In this document: one piece after another, positions 26,649 to 35,386 of the stretch | Layout: each line of letters begins with the position of its first letter | Position numbering within the stretch: position 1 is the stretch's first letter | Translations under genes and position numbers: made by a program | The notes under the pieces: model-generated | Seen by the model: only the letters and a program-made list of their open reading frames with translations | Database searches by the model: none | What the model was told of the DNA's origin: nothing | From: Ruminococcus sp. | Lineage (GTDB): Bacteria > Bacillota > Clostridia > Oscillospirales > Ruminococcaceae | Length of the DNA: 64,000 nucleotides | Assembly (NCBI GenBank): GCA_017397925.1 | Contig: JAFQHO010000029.1 | Span: 115,882-179,881, forward strand | Direction: 5' to 3'

Positions 26649-27305
26649 TTAATTTTTTTCAGATACTTTTATGGCAGAATGATAAAGTGATACAAGTGTA
26701 AGACTTATCAATATTCCGCCGATTATATCCGTAAACCAATGTACTCCAGAAATAAGTCTGCCAATAATTGTAACTGTAATAATGGCATAGGAAATGATTT
26801 TAACAACTGTATTGATTGTTTTACTTTTGATAAGCCTGCTGCATTGGTCAATGCATACGGACATAAGACAAATAGTCATAAGTGTATGCGATGAGGGATA
26901 CGAGGCTTCAAGCCTGCCATTCATTAGTACAGGTCGGTAGTTGATAATATAACTTTCGAAAAAGAGATATACTGCAATAACAAGTATGTAAAAAAATCCA
27001 AGAATTATAATGCTTTTATCAACTTTAAAAAGGCTTTTTCTGCGGATAAGCTGCGCAACACCAACAGCAAAAAATATAAACGTGGTAAATACGGGAATAA
27101 GTCCCAGCCAGTCGGTAATATGATACCATATCAGATTTACTCCGAAAAGATTGTGGATAAAACCGTTGACAGCCGCAAATCCTATTTCCGATTTCTGCGG
27201 TCCGATTGGCCGGACGTCTACAAGCGTTGTCAGCAGAGTGAATATCACAGAGGATATGGCAAGCATACCGGTGATAAAAAATGCGTGTTTGTTTTCTTTT
27301 TTCAT
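26649..27305 (-). CDS. PAP2-family membrane phosphatase
   Basis: 218 aa with about six membrane segments. PAP2 motifs: YRP (about 116), YPSSHTLM and SGVHWFTDIIGG with the catalytic histidines. The family dephosphorylates lipid phosphates such as undecaprenyl pyrophosphate or phosphatidic acid. The substrate here is unknown. The gene has its own promoter. Confidence 0.88.
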   Translation of the reverse strand: MKKENKHAFFITGMLAISSVIFTLLTTLVDVRPIGPQKSEIGFAAVNGFIHNLFGVNLIWYHITDWLGLIPVFTTFIFFAVGVAQLIRRKSLFKVDKSIIILGFFYILVIAVYLFFESYIINYRPVLMNGRLEASYPSSHTLMTICLMSVCIDQCSRLIKSKTINTVVKIISYAIITVTIIGRLISGVHWFTDIIGGILISLTLVSLYHSAIKVSEKN

Positions 27306-27347
27306 AATAAATTCTCCTTAAAGTTATTGGCGTTATTGCCTGAATTT

Positions 27348-27376
27348 ATTATAATACAGAAAATTACGACACACAA
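27348..27376 (-). promoter_or_regulatory. Promoter of the PAP2 phosphatase gene
   Basis: Minus strand TTGTGT (27371-27376), 17-bp spacer, TATAAT (27348-27353). Confidence 0.65.
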
Positions 27377-27444
27377 GAAACGGTCGGTAACATAGTGATA
27401 CCAACCGTGTCATATGGCTATATTTCGCAATGTTACGCTTCGTG

Positions 27445-28047
27445 TCATGGCTTTTTCACAAGTAGGAAAAACTTGAAAAGCAGGATAAAAAGTGTTAAAG
27501 CTACGGCATAGGGAGAATGCCATAAAAGCAGAAAAATCAAAGCAGCTGACAGGCAAAGTGAGCCGTATCTGAAAAAATTGTTGAGCTTTTCTTTTTGAAG
27601 CAATACGTATGCAAGGTAAGCAATCCCAAACAATCCGCAAAGGCAGATGAGTGCGATGTAAATTATTTTCATATACGGCATTATACTCGTAAGTGAGAAA
27701 AGCGACACAGACAGAAAAGCACCCTCAGATTCCTGTTTGAAAACAGGCAGAAATAAAATCAGCAAAGTCATAATATCAAGAATGGCAAACACGGCTGATT
27801 TTAGCTGCAATACCTTTGTTGCGCTTTCTTTTTCGCATACTTCAATCAGTTCATCGCTTGAAAGGAGTTCATCAATTGAGACATTGAAAAACTTTGATAT
27901 TGCCTTTAAGGAGTCGATATTTGGGCAACCTCTGTCAGATTCCCATTTTGAAATTGCAGTACGTGATACAAAAAGCTGCTGTGCAAGTTGTTCCTGTGTA
28001 AGACCTTTAGATTTTCGCAGTTTTTGTAATTTCTCGGAAAATTCCAT
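27445..28047 (-). CDS. Xre-family HTH regulator with C-terminal membrane segments
   Basis: 200 aa. Residues about 5-60 are an HTH_3 domain (LTQEQLAQQLFVSRTAISKWE). The second half has about four hydrophobic segments, so it is a membrane-tethered regulator. It follows the alarmone synthetase by 14 bp with an AAAGGAAAAACT ribosome site, forming a two-gene operon. The signal it senses is unknown. Confidence 0.85.
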   Translation of the reverse strand: MEFSEKLQKLRKSKGLTQEQLAQQLFVSRTAISKWESDRGCPNIDSLKAISKFFNVSIDELLSSDELIEVCEKESATKVLQLKSAVFAILDIMTLLILFLPVFKQESEGAFLSVSLFSLTSIMPYMKIIYIALICLCGLFGIAYLAYVLLQKEKLNNFFRYGSLCLSAALIFLLLWHSPYAVALTLFILLFKFFLLVKKP

Positions 28048-28061
28048 AGTTTTTCCTTTCT

Positions 28062-28772
28062 TTATTTTTTCTCCGCAGCAGAAATTTTATTTTTCACCGT
28101 CTGCATACGTTCATCAAGTTCTGCACTCATCTGTGAGCATATAAGCAGTTCATCTGCAAGCATTTCTGCATCAGCGTCGGAAATATTCTTTTTATAGCGT
28201 AGTTTATGTTCAAGGCTTGCCCAGAAATCCATAGCAATAGTGCGGAATTGAACCTCTGCTTTCATAAGGCGGGTTTCATTCTGTAAAAATATTGGTACTT
28301 CAACAATAAGATGAAGGCTTCTGTAGCCGTTTGGCTTGGGATTTATTATGTAGTCCTTTTTCTCGATAAGCTTCACATCGTCCTGACGGAGAAAGCTTTC
28401 GGCAAGTCGGTAGATATCCTCCTGAAAGGAGCAAATAACGCGGATTCCAGCCACATCGGAAATGTTTTCTTCAAGAGACTCAAGAGTCATAGGCAGGTTT
28501 TTGCTTCGCATTTTCTTTATAAGACTGTCCCAGGATTTAAGACGGGTTTTAATAGTCTCAATCGGATTTCTGTCGTATTCCAGGGAAAGCTCCTCGTTAA
28601 GAACAAAAAACTTTGTTTCTATTTCCATAATCACACAGCGGTAATAAGCCATAAGGGTTTCAATTGGCAGTTTTTTTTCCTTTGCAAGTTCAATAAACTC
28701 GTCTGACAACAGCTCCTGCTTGATTTTTTCGTGTTGCTTGGGTGATAGCTGTGAATGTAATTTTAATGGCAT
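28062..28772 (-). CDS. Small alarmone synthetase, RelA/SpoT domain (GTP pyrophosphokinase)
   Basis: 236 aa from the ATG at 28772. The ATGGAGGATTTC just upstream is the ribosome site, not coding. A single synthetase domain with IRVICSFQEDIYRLAE, NPKPNGYRSLHLIVEVPI and EVQFRTIAMDFWASLEHKL. No hydrolase or TGS/ACT domains, so it resembles the short RelP/RelQ/YjbM enzymes that make (p)ppGpp from ATP and GDP/GTP. First gene of an operon with an Xre regulator. Confidence 0.9.
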   Translation of the reverse strand: MPLKLHSQLSPKQHEKIKQELLSDEFIELAKEKKLPIETLMAYYRCVIMEIETKFFVLNEELSLEYDRNPIETIKTRLKSWDSLIKKMRSKNLPMTLESLEENISDVAGIRVICSFQEDIYRLAESFLRQDDVKLIEKKDYIINPKPNGYRSLHLIVEVPIFLQNETRLMKAEVQFRTIAMDFWASLEHKLRYKKNISDADAEMLADELLICSQMSAELDERMQTVKNKISAAEKK

Positions 28773-28883
28773 AATGAAATCCTCCATAAATACTTTATAC
28801 TATAATTATACCAGTTTTAAGGGAAAAGTCAAGGAAAATAGCGGTATTTTCATATAGGTTTCATTTTGTGGGAAACAGGGAAA

Positions 28884-28906
28884 ACGGGCGGTCATTGACC
28901 GCCCGT
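28884..28906 (-). terminator. Terminator of the sigma/membrane-protein operon
   Basis: ACGGGCGGTCA/TGACCGCCCGT is a near-perfect palindrome followed on the minus strand by TTTTCCC. Confidence 0.75.
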
Positions 28907-28912
28907 AATTAA

Positions 28913-30676
28913 TTATTGAATTTTAAATTGTTCTGAAATATTCCAATATATTTCCTGTTCATTATAAATATCCTTTGGAACAGTAACATGAATTACACAT
29001 ACATAGGGTGCCAATAATGCACGACCTGTTGTCTTATATGTCGCATTTATGTTGATTTCATTATCTGATACTTCTATATTATCCATATAGATTTTATCAT
29101 CTCTACCATTAGTAATATACTTATAATAAATTAAAAGAACGTTATTGTCGAAGAAGTCATTATTATATTTATCTGTGTATTCCTTAATCTGATTTTCAGA
29201 GTAGACATCAGATAAAGAATCACAGAAATCTGTAGTATTAGTAATAATCAAATTGCCGCTGGTGTTTTCGTTCCAAACTCTATCAACTAAACCGTCATCA
29301 TAATCGTTAAAACCACCAAAGTCATAATAACGCCAGTCAATTTCCGCCGTTGCCTGATTATTTACCACTGAACTTTCTTTAGTGATATTCCAGTAAATCG
29401 GCTGATTAACATACATATGCTTTGGAATTTCAAGCTTTACAAGGTTGATTGACATAACACAAGCTGCCGTCTCATCCATATTCCACTTGGCTGCAAGCTT
29501 GATTTTGCTGTTGCTTACGGCAAAATCCTCGATTTCCAGCGCACTTCTTGCTCCTGCACTCTGCTGAACTGCCTTTAATGCAAGCACGTTGCTCTTGAAA
29601 TAGCTGTCGTTGTACTTATTGAGATACTGCTCAACCTTTTCATCACGGTAAACTTTTCCAAGATATTCACGGAGTTCGTCAGTATTTGTAATTACCTCAG
29701 AATAATCCGAATAAGTAATACTCCATACATTATCCGTGAAATCGCCAAATGACCAGTCAATCTCAGCCTTTGCATTATGATCCTTAACTTTATAAGGCTC
29801 ACCGTATTTCTTAACCCATTCAATGATTTCGGGAGTTATATCGGCTTCCTCGCTGCCATTTCGCCATACGTGTTTACAGCCCACAAGAATCTGATATATT
29901 GTGCCGTCCTCTGCTGTAAGGATATAATCAGCTATACCGTCGCAGATGTAGGGGCTGTAGCTGAGATTTGCAAGTGTATTGAAGATACCGTCTTCTGATA
30001 TAGCAGGCGGTGTAGGAGGCGCAGGAGGTGCTGTTACAGGCTTTGTGGTAGTATTCACAGGCTTTGTAGTTTTCGGCGGTGCAGTAGGAACTGGGGGAGT
30101 CTGCGGAACAGTTCCATGAAACTTTTCAGTTGTTTTCTTCACCTCAGTAACAGGCGGTGCAGGTGGTGCTTCTGTTCTCTCTGCTTTTTCCTTATCCTCT
30201 GCATCTTTCGATTTTTCGGGAGTTGTAGGAGACGGTACAAGCTCATCTGTTGGTGATTCGGGTGTTGTAACCCTTGCGGTTATATCGGATTTCCCGATTT
30301 TTGTAGTACCCGCCTCAGCTGAGCTGCCCTCATTTTCAGTGGATGATGCGTTATGATCAGTAATAATCTGAGATTCCTGAATATTTTCGGGAGCATCAGG
30401 AGTATTCTTCAGCGCCTTAAATGCAACGGGAATAACAGCAAGAGCAAAAACAGCAGCCGCTGCTGTTCCGAATACATATCGGAAAATAGGCTTTTTAACA
30501 GTTTCAACACCGCTTACAACATCGGCTGGAGCGAAATCTTCCGCTGTATTCAGCCTTTTACGGACTTTTTCGCAGATTGCTTTCTGTTCCGATTTGTTCA
30601 TATCGGGATATTTTTCGGAGATATTCTCAACTATATTGTCATCAAAATCCGAAAAATTAAATAAATCCTTTTTCAT
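28913..30676 (-). CDS. Putative anti-sigma-type membrane protein with duplicated outer domain
   Basis: 587 aa of unknown family. A cytoplasmic N-terminus of about 65 aa (DLFNFSDFDDNIVENI) and one membrane segment (about 67-90) are followed by a Pro/Thr-rich linker (about 130-235, PTTPEKS, PPAPPVTEV, TTKPVTAPPAPP). The outer region contains two related modules, each with an AEIDW motif, an ITNT-(D/T)-(E/F) segment, a YxxKYN(D/N)xxFxxNVLxL stretch and a final IYWNI(T/S). It sits 20 bp after an ECF sigma gene, which suggests that it senses an extracellular signal for that factor; the layout recalls RsgI-like anti-sigma proteins. No zinc-finger anti-sigma motif is visible. Confidence 0.65.
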   Translation of the reverse strand: MKKDLFNFSDFDDNIVENISEKYPDMNKSEQKAICEKVRKRLNTAEDFAPADVVSGVETVKKPIFRYVFGTAAAAVFALAVIPVAFKALKNTPDAPENIQESQIITDHNASSTENEGSSAEAGTTKIGKSDITARVTTPESPTDELVPSPTTPEKSKDAEDKEKAERTEAPPAPPVTEVKKTTEKFHGTVPQTPPVPTAPPKTTKPVNTTTKPVTAPPAPPTPPAISEDGIFNTLANLSYSPYICDGIADYILTAEDGTIYQILVGCKHVWRNGSEEADITPEIIEWVKKYGEPYKVKDHNAKAEIDWSFGDFTDNVWSITYSDYSEVITNTDELREYLGKVYRDEKVEQYLNKYNDSYFKSNVLALKAVQQSAGARSALEIEDFAVSNSKIKLAAKWNMDETAACVMSINLVKLEIPKHMYVNQPIYWNITKESSVVNNQATAEIDWRYYDFGGFNDYDDGLVDRVWNENTSGNLIITNTTDFCDSLSDVYSENQIKEYTDKYNNDFFDNNVLLIYYKYITNGRDDKIYMDNIEVSDNEININATYKTTGRALLAPYVCVIHVTVPKDIYNEQEIYWNISEQFKIQ

Positions 30677-30696
30677 TTGTCATACCTCCTGTTAAT

Positions 30697-31221
30697 TTAT
30701 TCATCAAAGCCCTGACTTACAAGAATTTCCTTAATTTTTTTCTCCGCGCGCTGAGCTCTCTTATGTACGGCGGCAGGGGTTAAATTTAGGATTTTCCCGA
30801 TTTCACGGGCTTTTCTGCGGTAGAAATAGCGGTAAACGATAATTGATGTGTCAGGCTCGCCTAAAGACTGCACCGCATTCCATAATGCGGTATTCAGCGC
30901 CTTTTTGTGAGTGATGTCCTCCACATTTGTATTGTCGGAAACAGCAAATAAATCATCGGCGTTACCGCTGCAATTGTTTTCACGGTAGGTAATACGGCGG
31001 AAATAGTCAACAGCACGACGTTTTGCAATAGAATTGATGTAATATTTTGTTTCTTTTTCGGATTCGGGGAGGCTTTCGGGATTTTTGCATATTTCTAAAA
31101 AGACATCGCTGATACAGTCCTCGATATCTTCATAAGAGGCAATCCCTCCGATTTTATTTACAATTATAGCTTTAACGTATGCACCAAAGTTTTCAACAAG
31201 CATTTCAAGATTGTCCGACAT
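30697..31221 (-). CDS. ECF-type RNA polymerase sigma factor
   Basis: 174 aa, start after AGGAGGTGGTAAT. Region 2 (YEDIEDCISDVFLEICKN, YINSIAKRRAVDYFRR) and region 4 (KAREIGKILNLTPAAVHKRA) are visible. First gene of a two-gene operon with the membrane protein downstream. Its targets are unknown. Confidence 0.88.
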   Translation of the reverse strand: MSDNLEMLVENFGAYVKAIIVNKIGGIASYEDIEDCISDVFLEICKNPESLPESEKETKYYINSIAKRRAVDYFRRITYRENNCSGNADDLFAVSDNTNVEDITHKKALNTALWNAVQSLGEPDTSIIVYRYFYRRKAREIGKILNLTPAAVHKRAQRAEKKIKEILVSQGFDE

Positions 31222-31355
31222 ATTACCACCTCCTGTTATAGTAATCGTTTGGGAATAGAAAAGTGGACAAATTTACGAAAAAATTTTTGTTTCAATGCAA
31301 CCTTTTTGTGGTTTGCGGTGTATTACTAATGAAAGCCGTAAATATGTGTTATGAT

Positions 31356-31384
31356 TTGACATATAGCTGTATTTGTGGTATAAT
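31356..31384 (+). promoter_or_regulatory. Consensus sigma-A promoter
   Basis: TTGACA (31356-31361), 17-bp spacer, TATAAT (31379-31384), both hexamers perfect. Drives the membrane-protein genes from 31432. Confidence 0.85.
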
Positions 31385-31431
31385 ATAACTGCGTTGAAAA
31401 ATGCAGAAATTATTAAAAAGGGGATTTTTTT

Positions 31432-32169
31432 ATGAACGAAAACAACACAAATGTAATCATTAACGAAAATAACGATTACAAAGACACAAAGGGCGAAAAA
31501 ATAAGCAAGCTTTTATGGTGGCTGTTAGGGGTAACAGCGGCAAGGCTGATTTTCTCATTTTACGAAAGTACAGGCGGCTATGTACCTGTGCCGAATGTGG
31601 GAAATCAGGCTGTATATTGGCTTTTCTCTGCTGTTTCGGCAGTTATTCTGATTATGCTTGGCAAATATGGAAAGTTTTACAGAATAAGCGGTATACTTAC
31701 GGGTGCTTCCTGCGTTATGCCATTGATAATGCCTTTTACACGGGGTTGGTTTTCAAAACCAAATCTTAATGCTGATTCAGATAATTTTTTAGATATGTTA
31801 AATGGCTTGACACAAGCAGGACCGATATATAAATTGCTGAACAGATTAAATCCTTATCTGATTTTAGCGGCTTTTATATTTGCTTTTATTGCACATACGA
31901 CATTTTCTAAGCCTTTAGATGAGAAAATCGCTAAATGGTGGAATATAGTACTTATACTTTACATTGTTGCAGATGTACCGTATACAATATGGCAAACTGT
32001 ATTACTTTATATCGGACCTTCAGCCGGTGAACAGGATTTCAAACATATCTTTTCTGAATTTTTATATAATCTGTCAAAGATTTCACTTTATGTTAAGCAG
32101 ATATTTGAAGTAGTACTGATATTCTTAATGGCAAGGAAATCCAAAGAACATTTTACGACAATAGAATAA
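31432..32169 (+). CDS. Hypothetical membrane protein
   Basis: 245 aa, start after AAAAGGGGATTTTTTT. About six hydrophobic segments after a polar Asn/Asp-rich N-terminus (MNENNTNVIINENNDYKDTK). I do not recognise a family. 23 bp before a DUF3795-type gene, so probably cotranscribed from the perfect promoter upstream. Confidence 0.75.
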   Translation: MNENNTNVIINENNDYKDTKGEKISKLLWWLLGVTAARLIFSFYESTGGYVPVPNVGNQAVYWLFSAVSAVILIMLGKYGKFYRISGILTGASCVMPLIMPFTRGWFSKPNLNADSDNFLDMLNGLTQAGPIYKLLNRLNPYLILAAFIFAFIAHTTFSKPLDEKIAKWWNIVLILYIVADVPYTIWQTVLLYIGPSAGEQDFKHIFSEFLYNLSKISLYVKQIFEVVLIFLMARKSKEHFTTIE

Positions 32170-32192
32170 GATAATTTTAAAGGAGTTAAAAA

Positions 32193-33062
32193 ATGAATAG
32201 GAGTTATTGTGGGAAAGATTGTGAAAAATGCTGTGCTGAAAACGACCACAGCTGTGAGGGGTGTAAAAGTGGCAAAGCCTTTAGACAGGGTGACTGTAAA
32301 ATCGTTGACTGCGTTACATCAAAAGGACTTGATAAATGTTCAGACTGCCAAAATAAGCTTTCATGCAGTATGATTTACAAAAATGATAAGTTATACGGAC
32401 TTGAAAGAAGCGGACTTGCAGCAAAACCTGTTGTTGAATCAAAGGGACTCGGTAAATGGTTTACAATACTGTTTTTCATAAGTATCGGACAGCTTATATG
32501 CTCAATACTTGATATTGATTTAGTCAAAAACGCATTTCCTGTGGTAGGTAATGTTGCTTTGGGACTTTCGACAGTATGCACCGTTGCGTATATTGCTGTA
32601 TGTTTTTTTCTGAATAGATTCAGCGACGATTTCAAATCATCGGCGATTTCGCTTATAATATGTGAGGTATTGGCTGTTGTTGCAATTTTTCTCGCACTGG
32701 ATAATGATTTTCAGCTTATAGCACCTATTGCCAGTATAATTGTTATGATACTTTCTATAGTGAGCAAGTGCTATAAATTCAGTGCTTGTTCCGAGGTGAC
32801 ACGCAGTTCAAATAAGGGACTTTCAGAGCAATGGGAATGCCTTCGCAAATGGCTAATATACTTGATAATCGGATTCGTAGCGTGTCTGGTGCTTATCTTT
32901 ATACCCGTCCTCAATATAATTGCGGCTATAGCATTGTTGATTTGTTCAATTGCTATTATCATATTGGCAATAAGTGAAGTTGTACTTTTCGGTATGACAA
33001 TGAATCATTTCAATGCAATTGATAAAGCCGCAAAAGCATATAAAAAATCAACAGAAGAATAA
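32193..33062 (+). CDS. Cys-rich DUF3795-like domain fused to membrane segments, paralogue 1
   Basis: 289 aa. N-terminal 60 residues hold ten or more cysteines in a metal-binding-like array (YCGKDCEKCCAENDHSCEGC, DCKIVDCVTSKGLDKCSDC, KLSCSMIY), as in DUF3795 proteins. About six hydrophobic segments follow. Function unknown. The next gene is a clear paralogue: the N-terminal 85 aa are nearly identical and the membrane part has diverged. Confidence 0.75.
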   Translation: MNRSYCGKDCEKCCAENDHSCEGCKSGKAFRQGDCKIVDCVTSKGLDKCSDCQNKLSCSMIYKNDKLYGLERSGLAAKPVVESKGLGKWFTILFFISIGQLICSILDIDLVKNAFPVVGNVALGLSTVCTVAYIAVCFFLNRFSDDFKSSAISLIICEVLAVVAIFLALDNDFQLIAPIASIIVMILSIVSKCYKFSACSEVTRSSNKGLSEQWECLRKWLIYLIIGFVACLVLIFIPVLNIIAAIALLICSIAIIILAISEVVLFGMTMNHFNAIDKAAKAYKKSTEE

Positions 33063-33127
33063 ATAACAAAGTTAATAATTCACGTTTTTCTGTATTTTGA
33101 TAATTGTACAGTTTAAGGGGAGCAAAA

Positions 33128-33940
33128 ATGAGCACAAGTTATTGTGGAAAAGACTGTGAGAAATGCCGTGCTGAAAACGACCACAGCTGTGAGGGGTGCA
33201 AAAGCGGTAATATATTCAGACCTGGCGACTGCAAAATTGTTGACTGTCTTTCATCGAGAGGACTTGATAACTGTCAGGGCTGCGGTAACAAGCTTTCGTG
33301 CAGTATGATTTACAACAATGATAAGCTTTACCGACTTGAAAGAAACAGATATGAAGCAATGCCTTTGGTTGCGGCAAGGGGACTTGGAAAATGGTTCAAT
33401 GTGCTGTTTTTCATAAGTCTGGGACAGCTTATATGTTCTGTATTTGTTTCTGCGTCTATAATAATTTCACCGATATACACTATTGCATATTTTGTTGCCT
33501 GCTTTTATTTGTACGATTACAGCGACAAATTTAAAAAATCTGCATTTACGCTAATAATAAAACTGATATTTGGTATTAATGCAATATTAGCTGCAATAAT
33601 CAGGACTGATGATTTAAAGCTTCTCGCATATATATTATTTGGCTGTACTTTTATAATAGGCGTAGTCAGTGAGTGCTATAAATTCAAGGGATGCGTCGAT
33701 ATAACACAATCAAATACAGAACTTTCTGATAATTGGAAAAAGCTGATAAAATGGAATATTTATGTGTCGGCAGGACTTATAATAAGCTTTATTCTTGCCA
33801 ATGTACCGATTATTGATACTGTTGCTGATGTTCTTGTTTTTATTGCTTTAATCGGTACGATTATATTGTCAATAGCAGAGGTTGTGCTGTTTGGTATGAC
33901 AAAGGAGTATTTCACCTCAATTGACAAATCCGCATCATAA
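33128..33940 (+). CDS. Cys-rich DUF3795-like domain fused to membrane segments, paralogue 2
   Basis: 270 aa. I start it at the ATG at 33128, preceded by AAGGGGAGCAAAA; eight in-frame upstream codons lie in the leader. Same Cys array (YCGKDCEKCRAENDHSCEGC) and the same layout of membrane segments as its neighbour. Tandem duplication is the simplest origin. Confidence 0.75.
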   Translation: MSTSYCGKDCEKCRAENDHSCEGCKSGNIFRPGDCKIVDCLSSRGLDNCQGCGNKLSCSMIYNNDKLYRLERNRYEAMPLVAARGLGKWFNVLFFISLGQLICSVFVSASIIISPIYTIAYFVACFYLYDYSDKFKKSAFTLIIKLIFGINAILAAIIRTDDLKLLAYILFGCTFIIGVVSECYKFKGCVDITQSNTELSDNWKKLIKWNIYVSAGLIISFILANVPIIDTVADVLVFIALIGTIILSIAEVVLFGMTKEYFTSIDKSAS

Positions 33941-33954
33941 AAATAATATAACAA

Positions 33955-33994
33955 ACCGCACAAAACCGTGAAAATGGTCTTGTGCGGTATTTTT
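33955..33994 (+). terminator. Terminator of the DUF3795-like gene pair
   Basis: ACCGCACAAAACC-n8-GGTCTTGTGCGGT with one mismatch, followed by ATTTTTATT. Confidence 0.85.
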
Positions 33995-33999
33995 ATTCA

Positions 34000-34038
34000 T
34001 CATCTTTGTCTACTGTTGTTTTAGGGATTGGTATTACC
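34000..34038 (-). repeat. Element-end repeat related to the right edge of the window
   Basis: Read on the minus strand this is TAATACCAATCCCTAAAAC followed by AACAGTAGACAAAGATGATGA. It matches 63860-63893 and, inverted, the last 17 bases of the window (CATCATCTTTGTCTA). The TAA stop codon of the neighbouring gene lies inside it, so the element end supplies the stop. Confidence 0.6.
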
Positions 34039-35260
34039 TTCTCGCGTTTACCAGCATAAGCTTTATGCGGTTTTCCTGATTTACTCTTGTAGCACCGGGG
34101 TCGTAGTCAATAGCCACAATATTTGCATTGGGGTTGTCGTCCTTGATGACGCGGGACATACCCTTTGCAACGATGTGATTAGGCAGACAGCCGAAGGGCT
34201 GAGCGCAGATGATGTTTTCAACTCCCGATTTTGCAAGAGCCGCCATTTCCGCAGGAATAAGCCAGCCCTCGCCCATAACAACGCCCTGATTTATGTACTT
34301 GTCAGCTAAACCGCGGAGATGCTCAAAATCGTGAAGCGGCTCGAATTTATCCTGCTGCTTCATAATGTTGATAAGCTCTTTTTGTTTAGCATAAATCAGC
34401 TTATAACCCAGCTTGAATATCATAGACTTCATATTCTTGTTGTCATAAAGTGCCGCATTGTTGAAGTTGCTGACAGCGCAGTACATAACAAATTCAAGCA
34501 GGGACGGTACAACAGGCTCACAGCCCTCAGAAATGAGAAAATCTTCAAGGTGATTATTGGCAAGAGGTGAGTATTTAACGTAAATCTCACCAACAATGCC
34601 TACTTTAATCTTCTTTTCATTGCTCAGCTTTATAGCTCCGAAATCATTCATAATATCGCGGTAAAGCTTCTTCGTTTTAGTGTAACCCTTACCTCTGCGG
34701 AACATTTCGCCTAAAGCGTCCTGCCATTTTTCAAGGGTAGCCTTAGCCTCACCCTTGTTAACCTCGTATGTACGGCACTTATTGTAACAAGTCATAAGCA
34801 AATCGCCGTAAAGTATGGCATAGAGGAACTTAAAGAACATTGATGCAGTGATTTTAAATCCGCTGTCCTTTTCAAGACCGCTGAAATTGAGAGAAACAAC
34901 GGGAACTTGCGGAAAATTCTTATCGACTGCTTTTCTGAGCAGGTGGATATAGTTTGAAGCACGGCAGCCGCCGCCTGTCTGAGTTATAAGCAGAGCCGTC
35001 TTGTCAAGGTCATATTTGCCGCTTTTGAGAGCGTCCATAAACTGACCAATAACGAGAAGGGCAGGGTAGCAGGCGTCGTTGTGGACGTTTTTAAGTCCCT
35101 CATCAACGACTGCACGGGAATCGTTCTGCAAAAGCTCCATATGGTAGCCCTTGCTTTCAAATATAGCGATAAGCAGCTTGAAATGAATTGGCAGCATATC
35201 GGGAACGAGGATAGTATGGGTATGTATCATTTCCTCGGTAAATTTTGCATATTCCGGCAT
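34034..35260 (-). CDS. 2-hydroxyacyl-CoA dehydratase-type (HgdB-like) protein, stand-alone C-terminal part
   Basis: 408 aa. It contains HTHTILVPDMLPIHFKLL, NDACYPALLVIGQ, TQTGGGCRASNY and CAQPFGCLPNH, with cysteines placed as in the C-terminal third of the long (about 1400 aa) clostridial acyl-CoA dehydratase activase/DUF2229 proteins. Here this part is a separate gene 126 bp after the 976-aa gene carrying the rest, so the pair probably makes one iron-sulfur complex. Its reaction is not established; the family name derives from homology to 2-hydroxyglutaryl-CoA dehydratase components. Confidence 0.78.
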   Translation of the reverse strand: MPEYAKFTEEMIHTHTILVPDMLPIHFKLLIAIFESKGYHMELLQNDSRAVVDEGLKNVHNDACYPALLVIGQFMDALKSGKYDLDKTALLITQTGGGCRASNYIHLLRKAVDKNFPQVPVVSLNFSGLEKDSGFKITASMFFKFLYAILYGDLLMTCYNKCRTYEVNKGEAKATLEKWQDALGEMFRRGKGYTKTKKLYRDIMNDFGAIKLSNEKKIKVGIVGEIYVKYSPLANNHLEDFLISEGCEPVVPSLLEFVMYCAVSNFNNAALYDNKNMKSMIFKLGYKLIYAKQKELINIMKQQDKFEPLHDFEHLRGLADKYINQGVVMGEGWLIPAEMAALAKSGVENIICAQPFGCLPNHIVAKGMSRVIKDDNPNANIVAIDYDPGATRVNQENRIKLMLVNARR

Positions 35261-35282
35261 ATGTATCTCCTATACAATTTAA

Positions 35283-35386
35283 AATTAAGAGCTGTCAGCC
35301 TTTAGCCGTTAGCTTTTAGCTATGTAAAAATAACATCATTTATCAGCTAACGGCTAACGGCTAATAGCTGCAAAGCAAAGCTTTGC
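35283..35386. repeat. AGC-heptad repeats and hairpin between the activase-like genes
   Basis: Heptad-like units of the type AGC-(T/C)-(N)-TT (CCTTTAGCCGTTAGCTTTTAG) are followed by their inverse (AGCTAACGGCTAACGGCTAA), giving a hairpin. GCAAAGCAAAGCTTTGC follows. Related heptads recur at 38461, 40115, 56583 and 57228. Confidence 0.75.
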
